A stretch of 41,913 nt of DNA from Micromonospora arida (lineage in GTDB: Bacteria > Actinomycetota > Actinomycetes > Mycobacteriales > Micromonosporaceae): contig NZ_QGSY01000143.1 of NCBI RefSeq assembly GCF_003857035.1, forward strand, positions 1 to 41,913. Reading direction: 5' to 3'. Under the pieces are notes generated by a model. That model had not been told where the DNA came from. It saw only the letters and a program-made list of their open reading frames with translations, and searched no databases. The position numbers and the translations under genes are program-made. Below, in pieces: positions 30,874 to 38,153 of the stretch. The first letter of the stretch is position 1. Each line of letters starts with the position of its first letter.

Positions 30874-32124
30874 TCACGTTCGTCGGTGGTAGTGGTTGCG
30901 GCGGGGGACCTGCTCGGGGTCGAGCCAGGCCGGTGGCACGAATTCGGGGTGGCCGTCGCCTGCCAGTCGCACGGCCCAGTCGCTGTGGTGCAGGTGCCGG
31001 TGGTGGTGGCCGCAGAGCAGGACGGCGTTGGTGAGGCTGGTGTCGCCGCCGTCGGCCCAGTGGTGGATGTGGTGGGCGTCGCACCAGCGCGGTGGTCGGT
31101 CGCAGCCCGGGAAGGCGCAGCCCCTGTCTCGCAGCACCAGAGCTCGCCGGAGGGGGCCGGTGACGAGACGACGTTGCCGGCCGAGGTCGAGTGGTTGGCC
31201 GGCTCCGCTGAGGACGGCGGGGAGGATGGCGGCGTCGCAGGCGAGGCGGCGCACGGCCTCGGGGGTGAGGCGCAGGCCGGTGTCGAGGGTGCCGCTGCCC
31301 AGTTGCCGGGTCAACCCGTCGTAGCTGGCGGTGACGACTATCTGGGCGGGATCGCCGCCGTGCTCGGGCAACTCCCCGGTGCGCAGGGCGAGGCGGCACA
31401 CGTCGCTGAGAGCGTCGTGCCGGCGTTGCCCGGGAGAACGCTGGTCGTCAGGGCCCGAGGGTGCGCTGAGTGGGTCGATGGCGGCACGGAGCAGCCCGGC
31501 GGTCTCGGTGTCGAGGATGCCGGCGAGTCGCAGGCGACCGTCGGTGAGCGTGGAGAGGGTGAGGTGGCGGTCGCGGGTGGCACGGCGGGCTTCGGCATCC
31601 AGAGCGGCTTTGGCGGCGGCGTCGGCGATGTCGGGTGCGACGTGGTCGAGGATGCGGGTGCTGAGTTTGCGTAAGAGGGTGGGATCGAATTGCCCGGCCC
31701 ACTCGACGAGCACTCCGAGGGCCTTGTCGGCGGCCTCGGGACCGACGGCGGTCTGCACGCTGTCGACCGTGTCGGCGATGACCCGGGCCTGGTCGACGGC
31801 GATGTGGCCATCGGCCAGTGCGTGTCGTACCCCGGGGTTGCCGGTGTCCAGGACCTCGGCGAGGTCGACGAGGCGGCGGGCGGCCGGGATCGTGAGGCGT
31901 AATCGTTCGCGGAGCCAGACCGCGGTGGAGGAGGCGCCCTGCGCGGTGGCGGTGCCTCGGCCGTCGAGCTCACGGATCAGGGCCAGTTTCACCGCGGCGA
32001 GACGCTGCTCGATGCGGTGCGCGGTGTCGAGCGCGGCGATCAGCTCGTCCTCGGGCAGTGCCCAGGTGGCCGTGTCGGCGCAGGCCGCGATGGCGCCCTC
32101 TGCCTGCGTCAACTCCTCGACCAT
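30874..32124 (-). CDS. HNH endonuclease with DUF222 (13E12 repeat type)
   Basis: A 416-residue protein of the DUF222/13E12 family, abundant and often multicopy in actinobacteria. Residues ~10-300 are the helical DUF222 region (IEQRLAAVKLALIRELD, LRLTIPAARRLVDLAEVL, GHIAVDQARVIADTV). The C-terminal HNH domain (~325-390) has paired zinc cysteines in CAFPGCDRP and the nuclease core CDAHHIHHWADGGDTSLTN with LLCGHHHRHLH. The ATG at 32124 lies six bases after TAGTCT, so the message is probably leaderless. A LexA-type box (32135-32150) overlaps the -10, in keeping with reports that some mycobacterial 13E12 genes are DNA-damage inducible. The domestic role is unknown: DNA repair or selfish spread have both been suggested. 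Confidence 0.92.
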   Translation of the reverse strand: MVEELTQAEGAIAACADTATWALPEDELIAALDTAHRIEQRLAAVKLALIRELDGRGTATAQGASSTAVWLRERLRLTIPAARRLVDLAEVLDTGNPGVRHALADGHIAVDQARVIADTVDSVQTAVGPEAADKALGVLVEWAGQFDPTLLRKLSTRILDHVAPDIADAAAKAALDAEARRATRDRHLTLSTLTDGRLRLAGILDTETAGLLRAAIDPLSAPSGPDDQRSPGQRRHDALSDVCRLALRTGELPEHGGDPAQIVVTASYDGLTRQLGSGTLDTGLRLTPEAVRRLACDAAILPAVLSGAGQPLDLGRQRRLVTGPLRRALVLRDRGCAFPGCDRPPRWCDAHHIHHWADGGDTSLTNAVLLCGHHHRHLHHSDWAVRLAGDGHPEFVPPAWLDPEQVPRRNHYHRRT

Positions 32125-32134
32125 GACCCGAGAC

Positions 32135-32150
32135 TAGAACACGTGTACGA
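32135..32150. promoter_or_regulatory. LexA (SOS) box over the HNH gene promoter
   Basis: Read on the minus strand the site is TCGTAC-ACGT-GTTCTA, matching the actinobacterial SOS box TCGAAC-N4-GTTCGA at 10 of 12 defined positions. It overlaps the -10 element TAGTCT (complement of 32131-32136), an ideal place for repression. Confidence 0.65.
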
Positions 32151-32233
32151 CACTTCGAGCCATCATGATCGATCCGCGGCGGACCCGACCCAGGCGGCAA
32201 GCCGGCGATCTGGCTGCGATGGCCGGCAGAGAA

Positions 32234-32806
32234 CTAGCTGCTGCGCCTGCTGGCGTCGAGGGCAGCCTGCTCCACTCGCCGGTGGTGATCCAGCCACCAT
32301 GACTCGCCCACGGGGGGCAGGTTGTCGTTGCTGGGCAGCAGTCCGGCCGCGCCGTCGATGAGTTCGCGGACGATGTCGGCGTGGCCGGCGTGCCGTTGGG
32401 TTTCCGCGATGACGTGGACCAGGACGTGGTGCAACGTGACCGCGGTATCGCCCCACCACGGCACGCGGCCTACCTCATCCAGGGCAAGGGCTTCGATTGT
32501 GGTGTCGGCGTGAGCGATCGCGCGACGGTACAGCGCGACGATCTCCTCGCGGGTCTCATCCGCGCTCGCCCACATGTCGGCATTGGTCTCCGCCCCGTCG
32601 CCGACGTACGGCAACTGCTCGAACGGTCGGCCGAACACGACGCCGAAGTAGAGAGTCTCCATGGCCGTCGCGTGCTTCACCAGACCGAGCAAGTTGGTCG
32701 CGGTCGGGGTCAACGGACGCCGAATGTCGTATTCGCCGAGCCCGTCGAGCTTCCACAGCAGCGACTCGCGGCCGCCCTTCAAGTAACTGTGCAGGTCCGC
32801 CTTCAT
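32234..32806 (-). CDS. DinB-like protein (DUF664)
   Basis: A 190-residue four-helix-bundle protein of the DinB/DUF664 group. Putative metal-binding histidines lie in LVKHATAMETLYFG and in VTLHHVLVHVIAETQRHAGHADIVRE, the expected positions. Many actinobacterial relatives are thiol-dependent S-transferases using mycothiol, which suits this host, but no target is evident. The ATG at 32806 lies six bases after CATAGT, suggesting leaderless expression. It is downstream of, and opposite in transcription order to, no obvious partner; the HNH gene is the next gene in the same direction, 109 bp away with its own SOS promoter. The IS copy at 32884 is just upstream and may disturb its -35 region. Confidence 0.88.
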   Translation of the reverse strand: MKADLHSYLKGGRESLLWKLDGLGEYDIRRPLTPTATNLLGLVKHATAMETLYFGVVFGRPFEQLPYVGDGAETNADMWASADETREEIVALYRRAIAHADTTIEALALDEVGRVPWWGDTAVTLHHVLVHVIAETQRHAGHADIVRELIDGAAGLLPSNDNLPPVGESWWLDHHRRVEQAALDASRRSS

Positions 32807-32877
32807 CGCGGCACTATGGCATCCGGTCGGGTGTCGGCGCTGCCCCGGACGATCCGCGAAGCTCGTGATCGGTAGGA

Positions 32878-32883
32878 CCTAGG
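32878..32883. repeat. Left target-site duplication CCTAGG
   Basis: CCTAGG flanks the left end of the IS and is repeated at 33787-33792. It fits the NCTAGN target reported for IS481-type elements. The TAG inside this copy supplies the stop codon of the transposase frame. Confidence 0.85.
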
Positions 32884-33663
32884 TGTGCTGTCCAGGGACG
32901 TTGGTCAACCTGGTGATGGGTGGTAGGCCGCCGGTGGCGGTGTGGGGTCGGTGGTGATTGTAGTGATGTAGGAAGGCCGGTAGGGCTTTCCTGCGGGCTT
33001 GCTCGGAGTTGTAGAACCGGGCGATGGCCCAGCCGTCGGTGAGGGTGTGGTGGAACCGTTCGACCTTGCCGTTGGTCTGTGGCCGGTAGGGGCGGGTCTT
33101 CTTCGGCGTGATCCCCAGCTCGGCGCAGGCGTCACGCCAGGCGTGGGATTTGTAGGCTGAGCCGTTGTCGGACAGGACGCGTTCGATTCTGACGCCGCGG
33201 GCGGCGAACCAGCCAACCGCGTTGCGCAGGACGTCGATGGCGGTGGCGGCTTTCTCGTCGTCGCGGATCTCGGCGTAGGCGACCCGGGAGTGATCGTCGA
33301 CGACGGTGTGCACGAACGCGGTACGTGCAGTCGGCAGCGGGTCAGCACCGCGTGCACGGTCGAGGCCGGCACGCCCAAACGCCCGCCGATCTGCACGGGA
33401 CCAAGGCGCTGCTTCCACCGCAAATGCACGATCTTGCGCACCACCGGCCCCGGTGTCTTCGCAGGGCTGCGGTGGGGCCGCGACGAACGGTCCTGCATGC
33501 CCTCGGCGCCCTGCTGCCGATATCGCTGCGCCCACCGGTCCGCGGTTCGCCAGGACACCTCGTAACGACGCGCCGCCGCAGCGACCGACCAGTCCTCATC
33601 CACGATCAGACGCGCCAGGCGCAGACGCGCGCGAGGAGTCAAAGCAGCGTTAGCGTGGGACAT
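32879..33663 (-). pseudogene. IS481-family transposase, internally deleted and out of frame
   Basis: The gene starts with an ATG at 33663 behind AGGAGG. The N-terminal half is normal: a helix-turn-helix region (LTPRARLRLARLIVDEDWSV, EVSWRTADRWAQRYR), then GPVQIGGRLGVPASTVHAVLTRCRL. Near 33320-33326 the reading shifts to another frame, which continues with TAFVHTVVDDHSRVAYAEI, the second DDE aspartate region, SDNGSAY and PQTNGKVERFH (the glutamate region). The ~70 residues that normally join these parts, including the first catalytic aspartate, are missing. The protein therefore cannot catalyse transposition. The reading ends at TAG in the flanking target duplication. Confidence 0.87.
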
Positions 33664-33786
33664 GAAGGCCTCCTGGTTGGCGGAGCGGTTCCTCAACAGC
33701 TCCACTCCACAACCGGAGGCCTTCACCTACCTACGACATCAAACCGTGTCGTCACACAACCTCAACCAACCTCCCTGGACAGCACA
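32884..33786 (-). mobile_element. Defective IS481-type insertion sequence (903 bp)
   Basis: The ends are inverted repeats: TGTGCTGTCCAGGGA at 32884 and its complement ending at 33786 match perfectly for 15 bp and at 21 of 22 bp when extended. CCTAGG is duplicated on both sides. The size is ~200 bp below a full element because of an internal deletion. It sits exactly behind the IclR gene, whose stop codon is the TAG of the right-hand duplication. It could still move if a related transposase acts in trans. Confidence 0.9.
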
Positions 33787-33792
33787 CCTAGG
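33787..33792. repeat. Right target-site duplication CCTAGG
   Basis: The second copy of the CCTAGG target. On the minus strand its TAG (33788-33790) is the stop codon of the IclR gene, so the element landed on that stop without changing the protein. Confidence 0.85.
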
Positions 33793-34591
33793 CAGTGACC
33801 ACCGGCACGGCGGCGGTGAGCGCCCAGTCGTGCCCGATGTCGGCGGCCGCGCGCAACAACCTCGGAAGGTGCTCCTCGCGCAGGGTCTCCAACGAGGTCT
33901 CGGCGGCGTGCACTGTCACGTTGATGGCGGCGACGACCCGCCCGTCGCCGTCGCGTACGCCGGTGGCGACGGACCGGATTCCCGGCGCCAGGTCCTGGTC
34001 GGCGAGCGCCCAGCCCTTCGCCCGGACCTCACGCAGCACGGCGTCGAGGTCGCCCGGTCCAGGCTGCCAGCGCGGCGTGATGCCGGAGCGGCTGGGCTCG
34101 GCGAGGACGGTCGCCAGCGTGTCCGGTGGGAGGGCCGCGAGCAGCACCTTGCCCATCGACGTCGCGGGTGCCGGAAAGCGGGTGCCGATGGTGACATTAA
34201 GCGTGACGATCTTGGGTACGGCCACCCGGGCGACGTAGACGATGTCGCTGCCGTCGAGCTGGGCCATCGAGGTCGACTCGTTGGTCTGCGCGACGAGCTT
34301 CTCCATGTGCGGCCGGGCCACGTCCCACATGTTCAGCGCGTTGACGTACGCCATCCCCAGCTCCAGGACGCGCGGGGTGAGGGTGTGGCCGCGGCCGACC
34401 GCGCGGACGTAGCCCAGCGATTCGAGCGTGATGAGGATGCGCCGGACGGTGGGGCGGGCCAGGCCGGTGGCGGCGGCGAGCTCGCTGAGCGTCATCGAGG
34501 GGCAGGCGGGACGGAAGGAGCGCAGGACGTCGAGGCCACGGGCGAGAGCCTCGATGAAGTCGGGCCCGGCGCCCCTTCCGTTGTCACTCAT
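33788..34591 (-). CDS. IclR-family transcriptional regulator
   Basis: A 267-residue regulator of the PcaR/PobR branch of the IclR family. Residues ~10-75 form the winged helix (FIEALARGLDVLRSF, MTLSELAAATGLARPTVRRILITLESLGYV); the rest is the effector-binding domain (LNMWDVARPHMEKLVAQTNE, PAPATSMGKVLLAALP, GIRSVATGVRDGDGRVVAAINVTV). This branch commonly responds to aromatic acids such as protocatechuate and 4-hydroxybenzoate. It starts 4 bp after the amidohydrolase stop and is probably co-transcribed with it. It likely controls the divergent catabolic operon starting at 36231. A defective IS abuts its stop codon. Confidence 0.93.
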   Translation of the reverse strand: MSDNGRGAGPDFIEALARGLDVLRSFRPACPSMTLSELAAATGLARPTVRRILITLESLGYVRAVGRGHTLTPRVLELGMAYVNALNMWDVARPHMEKLVAQTNESTSMAQLDGSDIVYVARVAVPKIVTLNVTIGTRFPAPATSMGKVLLAALPPDTLATVLAEPSRSGITPRWQPGPGDLDAVLREVRAKGWALADQDLAPGIRSVATGVRDGDGRVVAAINVTVHAAETSLETLREEHLPRLLRAAADIGHDWALTAAVPVVTA

Positions 34592-34595
34592 GTCC

Positions 34596-36032
34596 TTAAT
34601 GCTTCCATTGCGCCGACCCGGCGTCCCACTCGGTGTACTGGTACGGGTTCTCCAGGATCGCGGTCTCGGGGACGTCCGGGTTCATGCCCCGCTGCCACGC
34701 CTCCTCCCCCATCGTCTCGCGCAGGTGGTCGATGGTCGCGGCCACCCTGGCCCGCGCTGCGGCGAGGTCGACGCCGACGAGGCGGCCGTCGCGCTTCACG
34801 ACCCGGCCATCCACCAGCACGGTGTGCACGTCGGCACGCTGGGCCTGGAAGACGACGTGACCGTGCGGATTCAGGATCGGGAACATCACCGGCGAGGCGT
34901 CGTTCTTGATCAGGACGACGTCGGCCTGACGGCCGGGGGTGAGCGCGCCGATCGTGGCGTCCATGCCGAGCGCACGGGCGCCGCCTCGGGTGGCCCACTC
35001 GACGACCTGCTCGGCGCGCAGGTGGCAGTGGGTGATGGTCTCCTGCTTGGCGTGCGCCTCCAGGTGCTCCCGGGAGCGGTCCGCGCCGAGCGTGCTGCGC
35101 ATCGCGGAGAAGAGGTCGCCGCTCCACCACACGCTGGTGTCCATCGACAGTGACACCGGGATGTCGTGGTGGCGCAACTGCCAGGTGGGTGGGTAACCCT
35201 GGCCGGCGCTCTGCTCACTCTCGGTCGAGACGGAGACCGAGCCGCCGGTCGCGGCGATCCGGTTGTACGAGTCCTGGGTGAGCGTCGCCGCGTGCACGTA
35301 CACGTTCGACGGGGTCATGAACCCGTTCTCGTGCATCAGCCGGATGCCGTCGTCGTTGGTGGCACCCCACACGCCCGCGTGGGTGGTCACCGCGGCGCCC
35401 AACTCCCGGGCCACCTCGAACGCGGCCCGTTCCGGGAAGGCGGGGTCACCGGTGACGTCGAACGCCAACTGGAAGCCGGCCAGCTTGCCACCGTCGAGGC
35501 GGCGGCGGTGGAAGTCGCGGAACTCCGGCGAGGTGGCCCACTCCCACGGCCCCTGCTGGATGTTGCCGTAGGCGAGCACGAACCGACCGTCGACCGCCTC
35601 CAGGGCGTCCACGGCGGCGTCGGCGTGCTCGGGTGTCTGCAACCCGTGCGACCAGTCGACAGTGGTGGTGACGCCGGCGTCGATCGCCTCGATGGCGCCG
35701 AGCAGGTTGCCGGCGTAGACGTCCTCGGGCCGGAACAGCTTGCCCGACTCGAGGTAGTACCAGACGAAGTACTGCGTCAGGGTCCAGTCGGCGCCGTACC
35801 CGCGCATCGCGGTCTGCCACAGGTGCCGGTGGGTGTCGACCATGCCGGGCATGAGGATGCCGTCGGTGGCGTCGATCTCCAGGGCGTCGTCGGGTGCGGT
35901 GAGACCGACGCCGACCTGCGCGATCCGGCCGCCGATGACCAGCACGTCGGCGCCGGGCAGCACCGTGTGCGCGTCGTCCATGGTGAGAACCAGGCCGTTA
36001 CGGAAGACCACCGGCCGGTCGGTTGCGCTCAT
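34596..36032 (-). CDS. Amidohydrolase-superfamily deaminase/hydrolase (TrzA/AtzA/SsnA-like)
   Basis: A 478-residue metal-dependent hydrolase. A small beta-sandwich (residues 1-60 and the C-terminus, LVDGRVVKRDGRLV) wraps a TIM barrel. Metal ligands are visible: HRH in MPGMVDTHRHLWQT, a histidine in VTTHAGVWG, the VYVHAATLTQDS strand, and the catalytic aspartate in VSLSMDTSVWWS. These match the group that removes amino or chloro substituents from aromatic or N-heterocyclic rings (cytosine, 8-oxoguanine, triazines). The start at 36032 (SATDRPVVFRNG) suits the family N-terminus; the frame extends 25 codons into the promoter region without support. It is divergent from the ring-cleavage operon and lies upstream of the IclR gene, so it probably performs an early deamination or hydrolysis step. 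Confidence 0.88.
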   Translation of the reverse strand: MSATDRPVVFRNGLVLTMDDAHTVLPGADVLVIGGRIAQVGVGLTAPDDALEIDATDGILMPGMVDTHRHLWQTAMRGYGADWTLTQYFVWYYLESGKLFRPEDVYAGNLLGAIEAIDAGVTTTVDWSHGLQTPEHADAAVDALEAVDGRFVLAYGNIQQGPWEWATSPEFRDFHRRRLDGGKLAGFQLAFDVTGDPAFPERAAFEVARELGAAVTTHAGVWGATNDDGIRLMHENGFMTPSNVYVHAATLTQDSYNRIAATGGSVSVSTESEQSAGQGYPPTWQLRHHDIPVSLSMDTSVWWSGDLFSAMRSTLGADRSREHLEAHAKQETITHCHLRAEQVVEWATRGGARALGMDATIGALTPGRQADVVLIKNDASPVMFPILNPHGHVVFQAQRADVHTVLVDGRVVKRDGRLVGVDLAAARARVAATIDHLRETMGEEAWQRGMNPDVPETAILENPYQYTEWDAGSAQWKH

Positions 36033-36199
36033 TCGCCACCCATTCCTTTCACGGTACGAGGGGAATCCGGACTCTTGTCCGCTGTGCGGCCAGCCCGAGT
36101 GGCGCAAGTGTGGCCCCGGTCACGATTCGTGTCAAGAGGGTGGCCCCGCTCAATGAACGTACCGTTGACACGCACCGTGCGGTATCGCAAGCTGTTCCG

Positions 36200-36215
36200 G
36201 CGGACAGGTGTCCGC
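36200..36215. promoter_or_regulatory. Palindrome in the divergent promoter region, candidate IclR operator
   Basis: GCGGACA (36200-36206), GG, TGTCCGC (36209-36215) form perfect 7-bp arms 15 bp before the CoA-transferase start. A second TGTCCGC half-site lies at 36076-36082, toward the amidohydrolase. TTGACA (36165-36170) with a weak CAAGCT 17 bp on is a possible plus-strand promoter, placing the palindrome just downstream of it. The regulator assignment is inferred from proximity. Confidence 0.5.
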
Positions 36216-36230
36216 AGAACGGGCGGAAAC

Positions 36231-37367
36231 ATGGTGCAGCATTCGACAGGCCCACTGGCCGGCCTGCTCGTCGCGGACTTCTCCCGGATCCTCGCCGGGC
36301 CGTACGCGACGATGCTCCTGGCCGACCTGGGCGCCCAGGTGATCAAAGTGGAGGGCCCCGGTGGCGACGACACCCGCACCTGGATGCCGCCCACCCGCGA
36401 CGGGGTCTCGACGTACTACCTCGGCATCAACCGCAACAAGCGGTCGGTCGCCCTGGACCTCAAGAAACCCGACGACCTGGCCGCCGCGCAGGAGTTGGCC
36501 CGCCGCGCCGACGTGCTGATCGAGAACTTCCGGCCCGGTGGCCTCGCCCGGTTCGGCCTCGACTACGACACGGTCACCGCGACCAACGACAAGATCGTGT
36601 ACGCGAGCATCAGCGGCTTCGGCACCGGCGCCGGTAAGGACTTTTCCGGCTACGACCTCATGGTGCAGGCCATCTCGGGCCTGATGAGCCTCACCGGCGA
36701 CCCGGACGGTTCGCCGTACCGGGCCGGCATCTCCGTCTTCGACGTGATGGCCGGGCTGCACGCCAGCATCGGCATCCTCGCCGCGCTGCACCACCGTGGT
36801 GAGACCGGACGAGGCCAGCACGTCGAGGTCAATCTGCTCAGCTCGGCGCTGTCCGGGTTGGTCAACCACTCCAGCGGCTACGTCGCCGGCGGCACCGTCC
36901 CGTTCCGGATGGGCAACGCGCACCCCAGCCTCTTCCCGTACGAGCCACTGCCCACCGCCGACGGCGAGCTGATCGTCATCGCCGGTAACGACGGGCAGTT
37001 CCGCAAGCTCTGCCAGGTGCTCGACCTGCCCGGCCTGCCCGACGACCCGCGTTTCGGCCGCAACCAGGACCGCACGGCCAACCGCGAACAACTGCGGCCC
37101 CTGCTGGTCGAACGCCTCGCCAAGCGGACCAAGGACGAGTGGTTCCGGGACCTGCTCGCCGCCGGCGTCCCGTGCGCGCCCATCAACACCATCGACGGTG
37201 GTGTGGCGCTCGCCGAGGAGCTGGGGCTCGACCCGGTCGTCACCGTCGCAGACGTGCCCGGTGTCCGCAACCCCATCACCTTCTCCGACACCCCGGCCCG
37301 GTACGAGCTGCCGCCGCCGGGGCTCGACGAACACGGCGAGGAGATCCGCGCGTGGCTGAAGAACTGA
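36231..37367 (+). CDS. CaiB/BaiF-family (class III) CoA-transferase
   Basis: A 378-residue class III CoA-transferase. Diagnostic blocks are GLLVADFSRILAGPYATMLLADLGAQVIKVE, DTRTWMPP, INRNKRSVALDLK, DVLIENFRPGGLARFGLDY, ISGFG and the catalytic Asp142 in SGYDLMVQAISGLM; AGVPCAPINTI lies near the end. It moves CoA from a donor such as succinyl-CoA to a carboxylate. The ATG at 36231 has a purine-rich but weak ribosome site. The frame is open far upstream through the promoter and antisense of the amidohydrolase, which is not credible as coding. The next gene overlaps by 16 bp. The likely acceptor is a carboxylic acid from ring cleavage, prepared here for C-C cleavage by the following lyase. Confidence 0.93.
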   Translation: MVQHSTGPLAGLLVADFSRILAGPYATMLLADLGAQVIKVEGPGGDDTRTWMPPTRDGVSTYYLGINRNKRSVALDLKKPDDLAAAQELARRADVLIENFRPGGLARFGLDYDTVTATNDKIVYASISGFGTGAGKDFSGYDLMVQAISGLMSLTGDPDGSPYRAGISVFDVMAGLHASIGILAALHHRGETGRGQHVEVNLLSSALSGLVNHSSGYVAGGTVPFRMGNAHPSLFPYEPLPTADGELIVIAGNDGQFRKLCQVLDLPGLPDDPRFGRNQDRTANREQLRPLLVERLAKRTKDEWFRDLLAAGVPCAPINTIDGGVALAEELGLDPVVTVADVPGVRNPITFSDTPARYELPPPGLDEHGEEIRAWLKN

Positions 37368-38122
37368 ACTTCCCCACCGGGATCGGCACCTCCGACCCGA
37401 CCACCATCTCTCTGCTCGGTCAGGACCTGGCCGCCGACCTGATGGGCACTGTGGGCTTCGGCGAGCTGGCGTACTGGCTGGTCGCCGGCCGCCGTCCCAC
37501 CCCGGGCGAGGTACGGGTCTTCGAGGCGGTGCTGGTGGCCCTCGCCGACCACGGCTTCACCCCGACGGCGATCGCCGCCCGGCTGACGTACCTGTCCGCG
37601 CCCGAGTCGTTGCAGGGCGCGCTCGCCGCCGGTCTGCTCGGCGGCGGCTCCCGATTCCTGGGTGTCACGGAGGACTGTGGACGCTTCCTCGCCGACACGC
37701 TCGCCCAGGCCGGCGAGGTGACCGACTACGACGCGGTGGCGCTCGACGCGGTCACCCGGGCCAAACAGGAACGCCGGCTGGTCCCCGGGCTCGGGCACCC
37801 CGTGCACAAGGAGCAGGACCCGCGCACCCCCGTGCTGATCAGGATCGCCACCGAGGAGGGTCTGCACGGCCCGCACCTGCGGCTGTTCGAGGCGATCGGA
37901 CGCGTACACCCCCAGGTGCTCGGCCGCACCCTGCCGCTCAACGGCGCCGGAGTCTGCGGGGCGGCCCTCGCCGACCTCGGGCTCCCGGTCGAGATGTTGC
38001 GCGGTTTCGCCCTGCTGGCCCGCGCTGCGGGGCTGCTCGGGCACCTTGCCGAGGAGCGACGACGGCCGCTCGGGATGGACATCTACCGCACCGTCGACCG
38101 CAACGCCGTCTACGAGCCCTGA
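37352..38122 (+). CDS. Citryl-CoA lyase-like protein of the citrate synthase family
   Basis: A 256-residue protein shorter than citrate synthase (~370-430). FGELAYWLVAGRRPTPGEV, LTYLSAPESLQGALAAGLLGGGSRFLG and VPGLGHPVHKEQDPRTPVL mark the citrate-synthase fold. His149 in GLGHPVHK matches the oxaloacetate-binding histidine (His320 in pig enzyme), but the other catalytic histidine region reads GGGSRF and the NxD aspartate region reads LNGAG, so two classical residues are absent. This fits the citryl-CoA-lyase group, which splits a CoA thioester rather than condensing acetyl-CoA. The GTG at 37352 overlaps the CoA-transferase end by 16 bp and has GAGGAG upstream. It probably cleaves the acyl-CoA formed by that transferase. 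Confidence 0.85.
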   Translation: MAEELNFPTGIGTSDPTTISLLGQDLAADLMGTVGFGELAYWLVAGRRPTPGEVRVFEAVLVALADHGFTPTAIAARLTYLSAPESLQGALAAGLLGGGSRFLGVTEDCGRFLADTLAQAGEVTDYDAVALDAVTRAKQERRLVPGLGHPVHKEQDPRTPVLIRIATEEGLHGPHLRLFEAIGRVHPQVLGRTLPLNGAGVCGAALADLGLPVEMLRGFALLARAAGLLGHLAEERRRPLGMDIYRTVDRNAVYEP

Positions 38123-38153
38123 TCTCCTCTTCCACCCCCCGAAAGGAGCGGGA

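Noticed and set aside
30622..31674. 350-codon plus-strand frame overlapping the HNH gene
   Set aside because: Mostly antisense of the DUF222/HNH gene. Only the first ~70 codons lie in the gap and look faintly protein-like, but there is no ribosome site or conserved end.
35166..36230. Upstream extension of the CoA-transferase frame by 355 codons
   Set aside because: It is antisense of the amidohydrolase and crosses the divergent promoter region; CaiB homology begins at the ATG at 36231.
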